A stretch of DNA of 64,000 nucleotides from Symbiodinium natans (lineage: Eukaryota; Sar; Dinophyceae; Suessiales; Symbiodiniaceae): positions 62,001 to 126,000 of the forward strand of contig CAJNDS010002816.1 of assembly GCA_905221605.1 (NCBI GenBank), read 5' to 3'. The notes below the pieces were generated by a model. That model had not been told where the DNA came from and did not search any database. It saw only the letters and a program-made list of their open reading frames with translations. Made by a program: the position numbers and the translations under genes. Positions 45,965-57,179 of this stretch are shown here, in pieces. Every line of letters starts with the position of its first letter. Position 1 is the first letter of the stretch.

Positions 45965-46100
45965 CTAGCAATGCGCAGCCTTCCACTGTTCACTTAGCTC
46001 GTCCACGGTTCCGTTCGCAAAAGACGGCAGTGCTTCCACAAGGCTGGTGACTCGCTGACGCGACTCCTGAATGGGGAACAGCTTGTCCAGTAATACGATT
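45965..46100 (-). CDS. Possible terminal exon of the - strand gene
   Basis: After a CAG acceptor (46103-46101) the - strand frame reads IVLLDKLFPIQESRQ, VTSLVEALPSFANGT and DELSEQWKAAHC, then TAG (45967-45965). The helical composition fits the helical exons at 49-53 kb, and it is the first stop-terminated plausible exon downstream of them. A second AG at 46069-46067 would give a shorter exon. Linkage to the rest is inferred. Confidence 0.4.
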
Positions 46101-46229
46101 CTGACGGTTTTGCAAAGCAAGGACAACTTAAGCTCAAAGCAAGCCCTAAATTTAATCGTCCTGGAGGACGTCCTTGTTGGGAGGCTCCATGTCCACGTCT
46201 CGGAATCGACCCTGGGCATGCACTCCATA

Positions 46230-49050
46230 GTAATAACACACTTGCATTACTCTTCGTGGCGGAAATGGTGACGCATCATGAACGACTCAGAAGCCCCGCC
46301 AACCTTATATGAACTCGCTGGCAACGTGAAGTAAACTGGGCTTGGGTGGCCAGAAGAAAATAAGGTGAATGCCTGAGCGATTACATGAGTGAACACAAGT
46401 GAGCCGACATGGAGGTGCCCGTAGGAGCTCTTTGGGGGTTCAAGAGCCTGTGATCCTTGCCAAACCAAGGGTTAACCGATGATTGGTGTGCTCATCGCGT
46501 TCACACGGTTCGTTGCCATTCGTCTTGGCAACATCCACACCCTCTGAATCCAAGGTTAGGACAGTAGATTTTGTATATTTCGTGGTGACCAACCATTTGG
46601 AGAAGCCATTGACCTGTGAGCTAGGATTTAACCTCGAAACCCTAAACCCTAGACCCCAAACCCGACGATTGAGGACCAGATGTCAAGGTCCAACGATGGT
46701 CTTTTGCGCCAGGATCTAATACACCCAATCTTGAAAGCAAAAAACCTCCAGCTTGTTCACTACAGTTAGGTTTGGTATCTTGGGTGGGGTTTCCATGACA
46801 TGAACACCGCTGGCTTGGATTCTAAGGGTGAACAGGACGTTACAACACAAGACCTAAACCCTGCACTTTCAGTAGAGACCCTGCTGGTGCCTGGAGCATG
46901 TCCATCTCAGAGAAGAGAGCATTCAACTGTTGCAAGCTCTGGCCGAACAAGCCACTCCTCAGCGTCGCACAGCTTTCAGGTGTCAGGCTCAAAGACTTCT
47001 CTTTGGAACTACAGCTGGAGTTTTAGAGTATTGACTTGAAATCAGGTTCGAGGTAGGGCCGACTGGAACATGATGGTTCAGGGGGGTTCGGGGATTGATT
47101 CTGTTTTGTTCGCTTGTCTGCGTCCTTTTGAAAGTGTCTCCTGTATAATCTCTTCTGCAGTCTCGCATGTACTGTCGCGTATGTTCTAGGGGCCTCTCGT
47201 GCACCATCGTCCCAGACACTGTTTGCATACTGTCGTGCCGGCCTTCGTATACCTCGTATATGTTTGCCCTTCACTCTCGTGCATCCTTAGATACTCTCAC
47301 ATGCTTTCGCGTGTTCTCATATCACGTTGCTTTTTGTTATTCTCTCGCTCTGGCTCTCGATCTCGCTCTCGCTCTCTCTGTCTCTCTCTCACACTCTCTC
47401 TTTTCGTTCTCTGGCTGGTATACTTGGGTATACCCCTCCAGTATACCACTAGTACAATCCCTCCGACATGCTCCCTTCTCCTCTCCCTCTGGCTTGTCCT
47501 TACTCTCCAACACGCTCGCATACTTTGATGAATTTCCGTGTGCTCCTGTACGCTCTAACCAATTCTAGTGTCCTATGCTAATCTGGTTTGATTTAGCGTA
47601 TACTGTCAACCTATGTCTGTGTATTTCAGCATACGCGGGTGTACTTCAGTCTACACACGGGTGTTTGTTTCATTGCCATATGTCAGCACAGTAAGATACA
47701 ATGCAGCTGACTGTACAAGGTTGTAAACACAAAAAACACACGTCGCCTGCGCGGTAATGACTGCATGCACGCAAGCATGCTCCTACATTGCTTTTGCATT
47801 TCACGCGCCTCCTTCGGACTGGCAGCTGTACATGCGGCCCACGGCCCGAGCGAAGCCTAAAGCTTTTGCTGCCACGAAACACCTATTTCAACACTTAACA
47901 CATGGCTTCGGGGCCAAGGTGCACAAGCGCTTTGGACACCCAGACCTGCAGTTCGTCACGCAGGGCTGCGCTGGCGTCGCAAAGTGGGTGTCGCTCCTCA
48001 ACAGTGTTAAAGGTCCTGCCTAGGGCTCGCATGTCGAATGTAAAGTTGGTTTTGTGTAAGTTGTAACTAGGCACTTAGTTCAGGGTTTAGGGTTTAGGGG
48101 TTGTAAGGCAAAAGGCTGTGCTCTGTGGCAGAGATGGCGTTGCTCTCCTCCGACTCACAAAAGCATGTTTGGGCTTCCAAGGCTTGGCCTTAGGGTTCTT
48201 AGGGTTTAGGTTTTGGGGTGTAGGGCCTTGCGTGGGGTAATGGTGTTGCTGATGCTGTACACTATACAGACTATACATGGTGATAAATAACCCCGAATGC
48301 AGTACGCTTTTATGCACACTCTGGTGTGTTTCTGTCATTCCCCCAAAGAAACTGGGGTCGCTAGATTTTGAGAACAAAGAGACAATGGCTTTCAAAGTGT
48401 GACGCATCATGTGACGACGTGCTCCGGATAGCAGGTAGGACAGCTCTCCGGCAGTACAATATTCAGGACAGCAGGCGGGCGAGTGTACCCACTAAGCCGG
48501 CCAGAGAGGCTCCTGCGGGCAACTGTACCGACATGTTGCCTCACGAAGTACGCAAGGGAGGCTCGGAACTAGTTGAGGAGCCCACCCCAATCTACCCCGA
48601 TCCTTAACTTGAACTGAGGACCCCTAAGCTCACGCTGTTCGGAAAAAAGAACTAAGGCAGAGCCAAACCCAAGATAAAATAAACACATGGGGCCCAGCTT
48701 GTAAAGGGACTCCTGCAAAAAAAACAAGGGGCTTCTCCCCATCCTCTACTCAAAAACTGTAGCGTAGGTCTTGAACCCTAGCCGCCCTAGCCAGAACCTC
48801 TAAATCTTCAACAGAGTCTCCTTGCCCAGCTGCAGAGCTGCCATTGACTTGCCGACTTCATCCTGGTATAGAAAACTGACTGTACCCTTCCTTTAGTACA
48901 CTGCCTGCAGAAAACTGTAGAATTCCTTCTTGACATTGCTATATGGCACAGCTCTATCACATCACAGTACTACAATACTACATTGGTGCTGATTTGGAAC
49001 CTTCAGCCAGAGTATTTGGCACTGGGGGGCGGGGTACTATGCGTGCGCTG
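46230..49050. other. Presumed intron of - strand gene, low-complexity
   Basis: Contains CCCTAAA tracts (about 46640, 48080-48100, 48190-48215), a CT-rich array (47340-47402) and GTATAC-rich sequence (47420-47660). A possible + strand exon is listed separately. Confidence 0.4.
47826..48012 (+). CDS. Isolated possible exon on + strand
   Basis: After CTGGCAG the frame reads LYMRPTARAKPKAFAATKHL, FQHLTHGFGAKVHKRFGHPD and LQFVTQGCAGVAKWVSLLNS, with a GT donor at 48013. Third positions are GC-rich as in host exons. No family is recognised and no partner exon was found, so it may be a retro-fragment or part of an unseen gene. Confidence 0.3.
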
Positions 49051-49051
49051 C

Positions 49052-49201
49052 CTTGCGTTGCACTCGGCCCAGGTCCATGTTCTCCACCCTCACATCCCTG
49101 AGGTCCCACTGGGCGAAAACCTTCAACATGTCGGCGTCCACGAACTGAGATGCGAGCAGGCCGACAAGCAGGCTGGTCCTGGTCTCCCGCCATGCAAAAA
49201 C
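49052..49201 (-). CDS. Helical exon of the - strand gene
   Basis: Starts after ACGACAG on the - strand and reads VFAWRETRTSLLVGLLASQ, FVDADMLKVFAQWDLRDV, RVENMDLGRVQRK. The 3' border CGCAAG|GC is a GC donor. Clean coding composition, no stop. Function unknown. Confidence 0.55.
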
Positions 49202-49263
49202 CTGTCGTGAGAATACCCCCACTACAGCACGATATAGCACGGCTGCATATATACTGTTTGCTA

Positions 49264-49443
49264 TCATTGGACAAGTGCTCCACCCTGACCCAGCAACCCT
49301 TCGGCAACATACAGAAATGGCATGAAACGGCCGTCCTGGACCAGGTCTTCCTCAAAGAGATTCGGGCTGCTTCCCGCGCCTGTGCCAAGAACTGGTAGGA
49401 GGTCTTGAGGTTGGCGAAGGGCACCGAGCACCTGGGCTGGCCA
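49264..49443 (-). CDS. Exon of the - strand gene with a frame break
   Basis: Follows a CACAG acceptor (49446-49444 = CAG). Two frames share the coding look. The first half reads best as VPFANLKTSYQFLAQAREAA, the second half as FEEDLVQDGRFMPFLYVAEG (then LLGQG). A one- or two-base indel near 49365, real or from assembly, would reconcile them. Confidence 0.4.
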   Translation of the reverse strand, partial: WPAQVLGALRQPQDLLPVLGTGAGSSPNLFEEDLVQDGRFMPFLYVAEGLLGQGGALVQ

Positions 49444-49590
49444 CTGTGACACTGCATCTGTTACACTAGAGAATTGAAACAGCATACTTTGGTAACACAT
49501 ACTGTGTACTTTTGGAGCATGATTGCAGCAGCTCTCGGAAGCATTTTCTAGGATCCTCTGTGCAGTTGGGGCAGTGCCGTCATGTGCCGC

Positions 49591-49990
49591 CTGGACACGA
49601 GGTGTAGTCTTTCACGATCGCAAGTGCAGACTTGAAACTCTGCCAGTAGTCGGCCATCGTGTCGAAGTAGCCGTCCAGTTGTTGCCGGAGCTGCCACCAT
49701 GTGTGATCGACACTGCTTACGGCCGTCATCAGAGCTTGCTGCTGCAGCTGGTCCATGATGTCTGAGAGTTTGTTCCTGAGTTGCTCTTGGATCTTTCGCC
49801 AAAGGAATCACACATCTTGCGCTGGAGCCATGGGCTCACGTACCGAAGAGCGCAAAGCCTGACCAGGGGGTACAAGGCTCTGCTCCGCGCGGATCCATGA
49901 TTGGCGTTCCTTGCTCTTTGACGCGGTTTTGCGGAAGACGCCCAGGGTGTGGACTTTGCTCTTCCAAACACGCTCCATGGCCTGTGCCGC
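49591..49990 (-). CDS. Helical exon(s) of the - strand gene, frame changes inside
   Basis: From a CAG acceptor (49993-49991): AAQAMERVWKSKVHTLGVFR, TASKSKERQSWIRAEQSL. Then in a second frame YVSPWLQRKMCDSF, then in a third KIQEQLRNKLSDIMDQLQQQ, TAVSSVDHTWWQLRQQLDGY and ADYWQSFKSALAIVKDYTS. The end, TGTCCAG|GC, is a GC donor. The Trp- and Gln-rich helices look genuine. The two shifts around 49800-49850 may be a micro-intron, assembly indels or decay. Confidence 0.45.
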
Positions 49991-50149
49991 CTGCAGAATA
50001 CACAGCCCCAAATGCAAGTTAAGCTGAACAGGGTCGAACATCCGAACACAAACCGATAGGAACCGCGAAGATACTACGTACACCACGGCAACCAACAGAG
50101 ACGCGGTGCACGACACGAGATCCGAACCGAAGTGTGCTATCCGTGTCTC

Positions 50150-50398
50150 TCTCTCCCTCTCTCTCTCCATTGTCTGTCCCTCTCTGATCTCCTCTCTCTC
50201 TCTCTCTCTCCTATCTCTTCTCTCTCTCATCACTTCCTTCCGGCGCCCATGGCCCCCCCAGGTGAAGGGGGCCGCCCCAAGGCGAGCGTCCACCAACTCT
50301 CTGTCTCGTTCTCTCTCTCTCGCTCGCTATCGCTCTCGCTCTCGCTATCGCTCTCGCTATCGCTCTCGCTCTCGCTCTCGCTCTCGCTCTCTCTCTTT

Positions 50399-50434
<36 letters not shown>

Positions 50435-50440
50435 CTCACT
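50150..50440 (+). repeat. (CT)n and (CTCTCG)n arrays
   Basis: Two CT-rich arrays separated by about 70 bp of ordinary sequence. The second contains regular CTCGCTAT units. Source of Ser/Leu and Arg/Glu shadow frames. Confidence 0.9.
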
Positions 50441-50590
50441 GTCTGCGTTTGTTGGGCAACCGAGGAGGGCACCCCCTAGGTGCCAACAAACCAAGCTTTA
50501 AAAGTGACGACAGTCAGGAGGATGGCGCGACCTACATGCCTCATCCTCGTGACTCTCTGGACTTGTGAGCAACCAGAGTCAAAAACCGAC

Positions 50591-50637
50591 GACAGTCACG
50601 AGGATGATGCACCTTCAAACTCATCCTCGTGACTGTC
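50591..50637. repeat. Perfect 17-bp stem-loop
   Basis: Arms 50591-50607 and 50621-50637 are exact inverted repeats (GACAGTCACGAGGATGA and its complement) with a 13-base loop. A related imperfect hairpin lies 80 bp upstream (50511-50555) with the same core CATCCTCGTGACT. It could be a small non-autonomous element end or a structured RNA. Confidence 0.75.
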
Positions 50638-50639
50638 TA

Positions 50640-52410
50640 TACTTTTGATGCTAGTACAGCTCGGCTCGTGCCACCGCGGGTGTGTTCGAGCGCTTTCGGA
50701 ATTTTGCGCTGTGCGAACACAAAACGCACGATGCCCGGAAATAACCCCTGGAAGCCCACCAATTCGAACGGGAACCCTTCTGCTACAGTATGCACTGCAG
50801 TATGCAAGCCAAACACAGTATGCTCTAGTCTGCAACAATGTAATGTAGTAGACTGCATGGTACACGCCTGAAGGGTGCCGTCTGCCACTACCTGCGTGGT
50901 CGAGAGCTTTCTGGCGCCGGTAGAAAACTTCATGGTGCTATGCAAGCGACTCACCTGGGCCAGAGGTTCGCTGGGATTCGGGCAGGGTCTTCCACCTACT
51001 TGCTACCCGGCCTGTACTCTTTTGCTACAGTCACCTCATGTCACCTCTCGGAGCATCGCAGGTACTGCTACGAAGGGAGCACCGTCGTAAACTACAATAC
51101 TATGATGCTATAGTACTGTACTATAGTACGATGCTGTAGCAGGCTGTGGCTAAAGCCGTATACGATGTAGAAAATCATGTTCTTGGAGAGAACCCCCCAC
51201 CTCTTCTGCAAGCAACCGCAGCTCCCTGGTCGAATCATCTGCGTCTCGCTGCGGGTGCGTATCATTGCGTGGCAGCCTCCCCTGGCCTGCAAAGGAAACT
51301 GAGGTCCGGGTTTGCGATTTAGGGATCTAGTGCCACGAACGGTCTGGCTTTCCAGTCCCATACAGTATGGGGATGTGTGGGGGGGTGGAGAGGAGTAAGC
51401 TCCTGCCCCTGTTTTGCTCCCAAAAACAGAATCCCTTCAGGGGCCCGCACCATGAAGGCTCTCCATGCGGTCGATGAAGGCGCTGAGGCTGCGGCTTGTA
51501 GCAGCACCTGCAGGACGAAAGGAGAAACCATCCACCCAGTTTTGGGCGCTTCGCGCACACCACACTTTGGGGTTTAGGGTTAAGGGTTAGGGGTTAAGAG
51601 CCTAAACCCTGAACCTGAACGGTCAAAACGGGATTCAGGGATTTGGGAGGTTTTGGGGCCTGGAGGGCTTCACCGGGAACCCCATGATTCTTGGTGGTTC
51701 ACGAGGTCCTTTCAACCCTATTGGCCCGGCTAGTTCACTCAATCTTTTCCACGCGAAGTTGGGATATTGGTGCATGAACACAGTGAGCGAACACACGTCA
51801 TGAACTATATTGATGTGATGCGTTCGCTTGCTCACTTCTTTTGTTGGGTTTTTCACTCACGGGTCCTACAGTAGTGATACTATGTCAGGCTGGTCATCGC
51901 CCTGAAAAAAGCCCTAAACCCTAAACCCTCAACCCTAAACCCTACAGTAAGAGCCAGCCTACACCCTGTTGGAGCGCTCTGCATGGGCTAGCGTGGGAAC
52001 GGGAGCGGTGTCTTGCAGACTCCGCACAGGCTTGATTCTTCACTTTTGACCGCATTTTTCGCTGCATTTATCTTGCTTCAGAAACGTCTTGATTCTCGCT
52101 TGCGAACTTGCAAAAGCAGGGGATTTAGGGTTTAGGGTTTACACACACAGACAAACGAGCACACCCGGAAAACTGAAAGGCTCAATAAGACTCTCACTAT
52201 TGCACGAGGACCTGCGGGCCTAAGAACCCCAAACAGCACTGCCACCTGCCACTGGGTGCAGAGGCTCCGAAGCCATGCGCTTCATCTCTGAGAAGCTCCT
52301 GCTTTACGATTCGGGTTGTTTCAGTGAGCCTGTATGAACTAGCAGTTTCGGAATTGGCTCCACAAGAAACCTAGATCTAGGCTTGGAGAGCTGTGAAAGC
52401 TAGAATATTA
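50640..52410. other. Presumed intron of - strand gene
   Basis: Contains TACTATAG-like palindromic patches (51095-51140) and telomere-type tracts (51570-51610, CCCTAAA 51909-51945, TTTAGGG 52121-52141). No supported exon. Confidence 0.4.
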
Positions 52411-52414
52411 TCCT

Positions 52415-52822
52415 GGTGATTCCATTCACGATCTCTGCCCGCTCTTCCAAGAGGCTGGAGCCGGGATACTGGGTGAAATAGAAGTCGAAGAGTGCCTGGA
52501 GGTTGCTATTGATGGTCTGCACTGCCACTTCAAGGGTCTTCAAGATCGCGGCATCTCCCTGTTTCACGGCGTCGCGTACACAAAAAAGGTCGCAGAACAT
52601 TCTTGCCAGAGCTTGGTCCATCGAGCTGCAATCGGACCCAGCCCCGGCTTCGTAACTCGAATCGACCGCCCGGCGCGCGAAGAAATCACCGATCTCTTTA
52701 GCGGTGTCAATGCCGGCGGGAATTGCGGAGAGGATCTTGCCAAGTTTTGTCTCAGCACCGATCCCGAACACAGTGACGATCGGTTCGGGCGCTGCGGCTT
52801 CAATGCCGTGAATGACCATATC
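52415..52822 (-). CDS. Helical exon, paralogue of 16.5-16.8 kb
   Basis: After CTTCAAG the - strand frame reads DMVIHGIEAAAPEPIVTVFG, KLGKILSAIPAGIDTAKEI and GDFFARRAVDSSYEAG. It then enters the conserved part: LARMFCDLFCVRDAVKQGD, TLEVAVQTINSNLQALFDFY, LLEERAEIVNG. The last 60 residues match the + strand exons at 16514 and 16710, where an intron splits them. The small-residue-rich helix near the start could contact a membrane, but no clear transmembrane span is seen. Function is unknown. The 3' border is approximate; GA donors are possible. Confidence 0.6.
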
Positions 52823-53675
52823 CTTGAAGAAGTCTCAACAAACCCAACTACACACCAAACCTGCTCACGGAAATTCTTGACATCTTTTTGGGACCCTAGC
52901 AGGAAAGGCTCAGCAGCTACATGGACTACAACAAACACTAGAAGGTTGCGAAAGCATGTTTCTAATATGTGCCGGAATCCTTCAAGGGCCCATACAGCAT
53001 GTCAGCAAAGTCCATCGCTTGGTGCTGTGCAGCTAGCCTGGACAAAGCTGACGACACATGCTGAGATGTCCCCACCCATCTGACGTCCACATTACACAAT
53101 AGGCCAGGCATCATTTGGTGTCGTATAATTCCGTACAACACAGTGCAGCATTATATTTCCAGCGACTGATCGAATGCAGCATAGTATCCTCTATAACATA
53201 GAATAGAGGATGACACAGTACATAGTGACAGTGCCCATTGTTTGAATTGCCAGCCACATGGCACTGTATGAAGTAGGAGTGACCTTTCGAAGTACGACAC
53301 GAACGCTAGTAGCAAATCCCTGTACGAGTAGAGTTGTAGCAGCACAAGGTAACCCCTGTAACATCAACACTACGTTCCCAATACAAAGCGCACTGCACCA
53401 TCGTCATCCTGTAGTCTGGGCCTTGCTTCTGCATCCCCAGCTCGCTCAGCACATTCCCAGATGGACTTGTAAGTCACATCTTTCGCACTCTCATCTGGAC
53501 CCCCCTCGCGAGGGAACCACGAATTGCCTGGGGTCAGGGGCAGATGAGGGGGAGAACATCTGAGAACATCTGAGAACATCGAGCACAAGAGCACAGCAAG
53601 CAAGCACCAAGACAAGTGCTTCAAAAAATGGGCCCAAGTACCCTTATCTTCGTCGTCATCTGGCGTCTGCCTTAC

Positions 53676-54478
53676 ATCACTCCAGATGTAGTAGCAAGGA
53701 TGCCCTTCTGTCAGCGCCTTGGCGGCGTCATGCATCCCCTCCTGCTTGAAGCCATCCCCAAGGACACCGGGCATGTGCTCGTCCTTGCAGACCTCGGCAT
53801 ATTCTGGCTGCGCTGCAGCCAAAGTCTCCAAGGCTGGCGGCTTTGGTGGCACGGGGCTGGGTTTCTGGGTGGTGGTTGCGCCTGAGCCGTGTCCCTCGAA
53901 GAGCGCATTGAAGTCTGTGATCGGCATCACATGCAAGCTACCCAAGGCACCTCTTCCAAGGTCAAGCGGATGGACGACATCGGTGACACTTGAACAGCTC
54001 GCTGTAGCTCCGGTGATGCACCACGTGCCCGCGAATTTGTCATAGCTCAGTGCTCCAGAAACGTTGGCTTTGGGCTTGAAGGTAAGGCCTTGTTGAAACT
54101 CTGGGCGGCCAGAATCGTCGACTCCTGTGGGGAAATAAATGCCAGCAGCCCCCAAGTTCCCCAGGTCTCCCGAGTCTTCGAAACTGTTGTAGGGCCTGAG
54201 AGCCACCGGGAGCTGTGCAAGGTAGCAGCAGCTGGCTTTCAGGCGCATGGAATCAGCGCCTGTGTCCACCTCCGCCTGGATTCCTTGCAAGACATGGCCC
54301 TCACCACAGTCAACCTCCAAAAGCCTCAAGAACTCCAGGTTGTAGGCATTCTTCTCCTGTAAAGACACGACCTCAGAGCAGGCGCCCAGTCCATTGATAC
54401 TGTCGCAGCTCCAGTGAATCTCCAGGCCCTTCTTCCGGAGACCCACCATGGCCTCATTGTTGTGGCAAGTGAGCACCT
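53676..54478 (-). CDS. Large exon, Cys-rich extracellular domain, paralogue of 10.3-11.0 kb
   Basis: About 267 codons without a stop, from an AG acceptor (54480-54479) to a canonical GTAAGG donor (53675 down). It has paired Cys: LTCHNNEAMVGL, IHWSCDS, LGACSEV, VDCGEGHVLQGI, KASCCYLA. Next come IYFPTGVDDSGRPEF, GALSYDKFAGTWCITG, then a Thr/Pro linker (GATTTQKPSPVPPKPP) and a tail with CKDEHMPGVLGDGF and HPCYYIW. The first part aligns with the + strand exon at 10341. The module is probably disulphide-bonded and secreted. The next - strand exon is at 52822. No family name could be assigned. Confidence 0.65.
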
Positions 54479-54725
54479 CAGGTGACTGTGACTCTTGTAG
54501 CTCCGACTTTGCTCACGCTATCAAGGATCACTCAACTGTGCAAACTCACCTCGCACCTCAAGTTCTGCAATTCCAAAAACGAAACTACGCATACATGCCT
54601 CGCGGAATGAACACTTACCTCGAGGTGGCCTTGGGGAAGAAGACTCTGGGAGGCCCCCCAAGATGGAAAAAGCTCAAAAACCCCGTAGGCTTTTTGGAAC
54701 TTTCCGTACCCGAAGATTCAAAAAA

Positions 54726-55140
54726 CTAGGGTTGTTTAAACTTTTAAGGGCACCTGGCTTGCCAATAAACCTGTTTGGCTCCAACAGTGGTCCGCTCGAA
54801 TCCCCCTGGCCTCACTAAAGGCCACAGTTTTGAGTTGATGAGGGAACCGAGGCTTGGGGCCTGTTGATTCGCCCACGAAGGCTCTGCATGCAGGCCCCGA
54901 GAGAGCGAAAAGTTCAAAAACATTTTTTTTATCAAACTTCAGCACCCGAAACTTCGAAAAACAAGGGCGTTTGAACTTATAAGGGCACCAGGCTTGCTTG
55001 AAACCTGCTCAACAGTGGTCGGCTCGAATCGCTGGCCACAAGCAGCCTTGCGTTGATGAGGGAATTGAGGTTGGGGCCTTTTGTGCCGGTTCGGGAAAAA
55101 AGCCCCACAAGTTGCCTTGAAGCCTGTTGGCTCCAACAAT
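54726..55140. repeat. Tandem duplication, ~230-bp unit, two copies
   Basis: The segment beginning near 54729 (AAGGGCACCTGGCTTGCC, later AACAGTGGTC.GCTCGAATC and GTTGATGAGGGAA) recurs near 54960 with about 80% identity by eye. It lies in a presumed intron. Confidence 0.65.
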
Positions 55141-55239
55141 GGCTGAATCCCCCTCTAAGCCGTCAAGTCTCAACACGCCGCAACACGCCGTAACATCCAA
55201 ACGTCACTGCCACTACATCACTACGGCTTTGAATGGAGC

Positions 55240-55654
55240 ATGGGAGCCAGGTCCGCCAAACTCGCAGAGGAGTGGATGTGCCAAATGCGATCCTCTTCCT
55301 CGTAGTTTGCATCATCCAGACTTGTTGTGATCCGGTAGGACGAGGAGGTGGCCACATACCCTACTGTCTTATCCTCAACCGTTAGGTAGGTTGTGAGCTG
55401 CCCATTCGTTGTGGAGCTCAGATTGAGGCCTTCGAAGTTCCCGTTCACGTTGATGTAGCCAATTCGCTTGGACAAGGTCGCGTCCGAGTAGAGCCATGCT
55501 TCCTCGCCGCTGTAGGGATACGCACCCTCCCACGCGTAGAGCTGCTCAGCCGAGCCGTCACACGGGGCCAAGGTATGAGAGAAACACTCCGAGGTCTCCA
55601 GGTCTCTGCAAGGCATGTGCTGCAGGCACGTGTGATAACCTGCATGTTCGAATC
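55240..55654 (-). CDS. Exon, unrecognised extracellular domain
   Basis: After a CTGGCAG acceptor the - strand frame reads GFEHAGYHTCLQHMPCRDLE, ECFSHTLAPCDGSAEQLYAW, GAYPYSGEEAWLYSDATLS, INVNGNFEGLNLSSTTNGQL and YLTVEDKTVGYVATSSSY. Alternating beta-type pattern, four Cys early, and Asn-x-Ser/Thr sites suggest a secreted beta domain. The 3' border near 55240 is approximate. Confidence 0.55.
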
Positions 55655-56657
55655 CCACCTGCCAGGAGAGGTCTACTTGGCATGGTCTAGTTTCATAAAG
55701 CGAAATCCATCAGGACTACTGCACGGCTGCACGTGACATTCGACTGAATCAAGAGCTATTGCGCTCGCATCGGTCCCTACTTGCCACTTGCCGAACACCA
55801 CAAGACCTGTATATACACACAATATACTCTGCTTTATTCGAGCGTACTGTAAAATGTTTTTACACTTTGGACTATACCAAACGACTGTATACCAGCTGTA
55901 TACTGCACGGTTGCATACCATAGTATACCACAATATTCTCCAGAATACTTTTCTACAAATCTGCTACCGCTCTCCTTTGCCCAAGGAGCGCGCCCTCAGC
56001 ATGAGCTTCTTGCTCACAGATCTGCCACGAACATTGGCAATGGTGCACGTCGCAGACATGCCCAGGACATTCTCCGCGGGGTTTTCCGGATCCGCTCCTT
56101 GCTGCCCAAAGCTAAGTCTCCTCAGGGCGCACCAGGGCGCACCTAAATCTCACTCAAAGACCAACGCTCTAAAACGCGGACACCATAGGGCGCCCAAAGT
56201 CTCCTGAGGCCCGAACAGTTGTGCAACACGCTGAGCCCCTTCAGCTGCGACTGCGCTTAGAACTTCCAGGCGCCCGACAAGGACTCTGATCCACAACGAA
56301 TGGCGGGCTCGCGGTAAGGTTCAGGGTCCACCTCTACTCTACAGGTCAGGTCAAGACTTCAGGAACAAGTTTGCCACTTTTCTCTTCGGGGCTTCCTCCC
56401 CAACCGAAAACAAGCAGCATGAGCATGCCTCTGTCGTTTATGCAATCTGGCTGCCACATCAAGCGGGCGAGCGTCACAAGCATCAACAGGCACCCTCATG
56501 CGTGCAAAGCATGTGTACCAGGCTTCACACAGTGTTGCGTGCGCACACGGCCGCGCGCCCGCCCGAAAGTGTGCACGCGGTAGGGAAGCCAGTAACGTCG
56601 GTGAACCGCGAAGCCCTAGAGAACTCTTGTCGCAGCTCCTCATGGCACCATACTCAC

Positions 56658-56753
56658 AGTAGGCATGAAGCTCCAGATCGAAAATGCTGCGCTTCGCTCC
56701 GTTGCTGTAGATGGGTCCACGGATCACCGTGTCGGGGTGAATTTCTTTGTAGC
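56658..56753 (-). CDS. Short exon of the - strand gene
   Basis: A 96-nt segment from CATGAG to a canonical GTGAGT donor, reading YKEIHPDTVIRGPIYSNGAK and RSIFDLELHAY. Clean splice borders and coding composition. Confidence 0.5.
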
Positions 56754-56865
56754 CTCATGCTGGTGCTTCCAGGATAGAACAAAGTTGAAGCTGGAGAACA
56801 CCCCACGCGCAACTCGCAACATGAAAAATGGGGAAACATGTCAAACAGTGGGCAGGTAAGGGACT

Positions 56866-57171
56866 TCTGGTCAGCAGCTCATTCAAGGCGTTGCCATCCA
56901 GAAGCTGCTGTGCCGAATCACTGCAACTCTTCAAGCTCAGCACCGGCTCCCCGGATCTCTCAGATGCCTTGCAGGTAGCGATACAATGTTCGAGTCTACA
57001 GTCCATGAAACTCATAGGTCCGCATGACCGCACGGCGTTGAACGCCCAAGCCTCCAGGCATAGGCTCTCCCCACAGCTGCGGAATCGTCGCAGGGTTGGC
57101 GAGAATTTTGTGCTCTCCGCATAGAAGCAAGATCCCAGGAAGTGCTGGCCCCCGCTGGTCTGAATGAAAGC
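56866..57171 (-). CDS. Cys-rich exon of the - strand gene
   Basis: After AAGTGCAG the frame reads FIQTSGGQHFLGSCFYAEST, RRFRSCGESLCLEAWAF, VRSCGPMSFMDCRLEHCIAT, KASERSGEPVLSLKSCSDSA. Eight Cys in about 75 residues point to a disulphide-rich secreted module. The 3' border is uncertain by a few bases. Confidence 0.55.
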
Positions 57172-57179
57172 CTGCACTT

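Noticed and set aside
55630-55655. GTTCGAATCCC, resembling a tRNA B box
   Set aside because: Falls within a coding exon and no A box or cloverleaf surrounds it.
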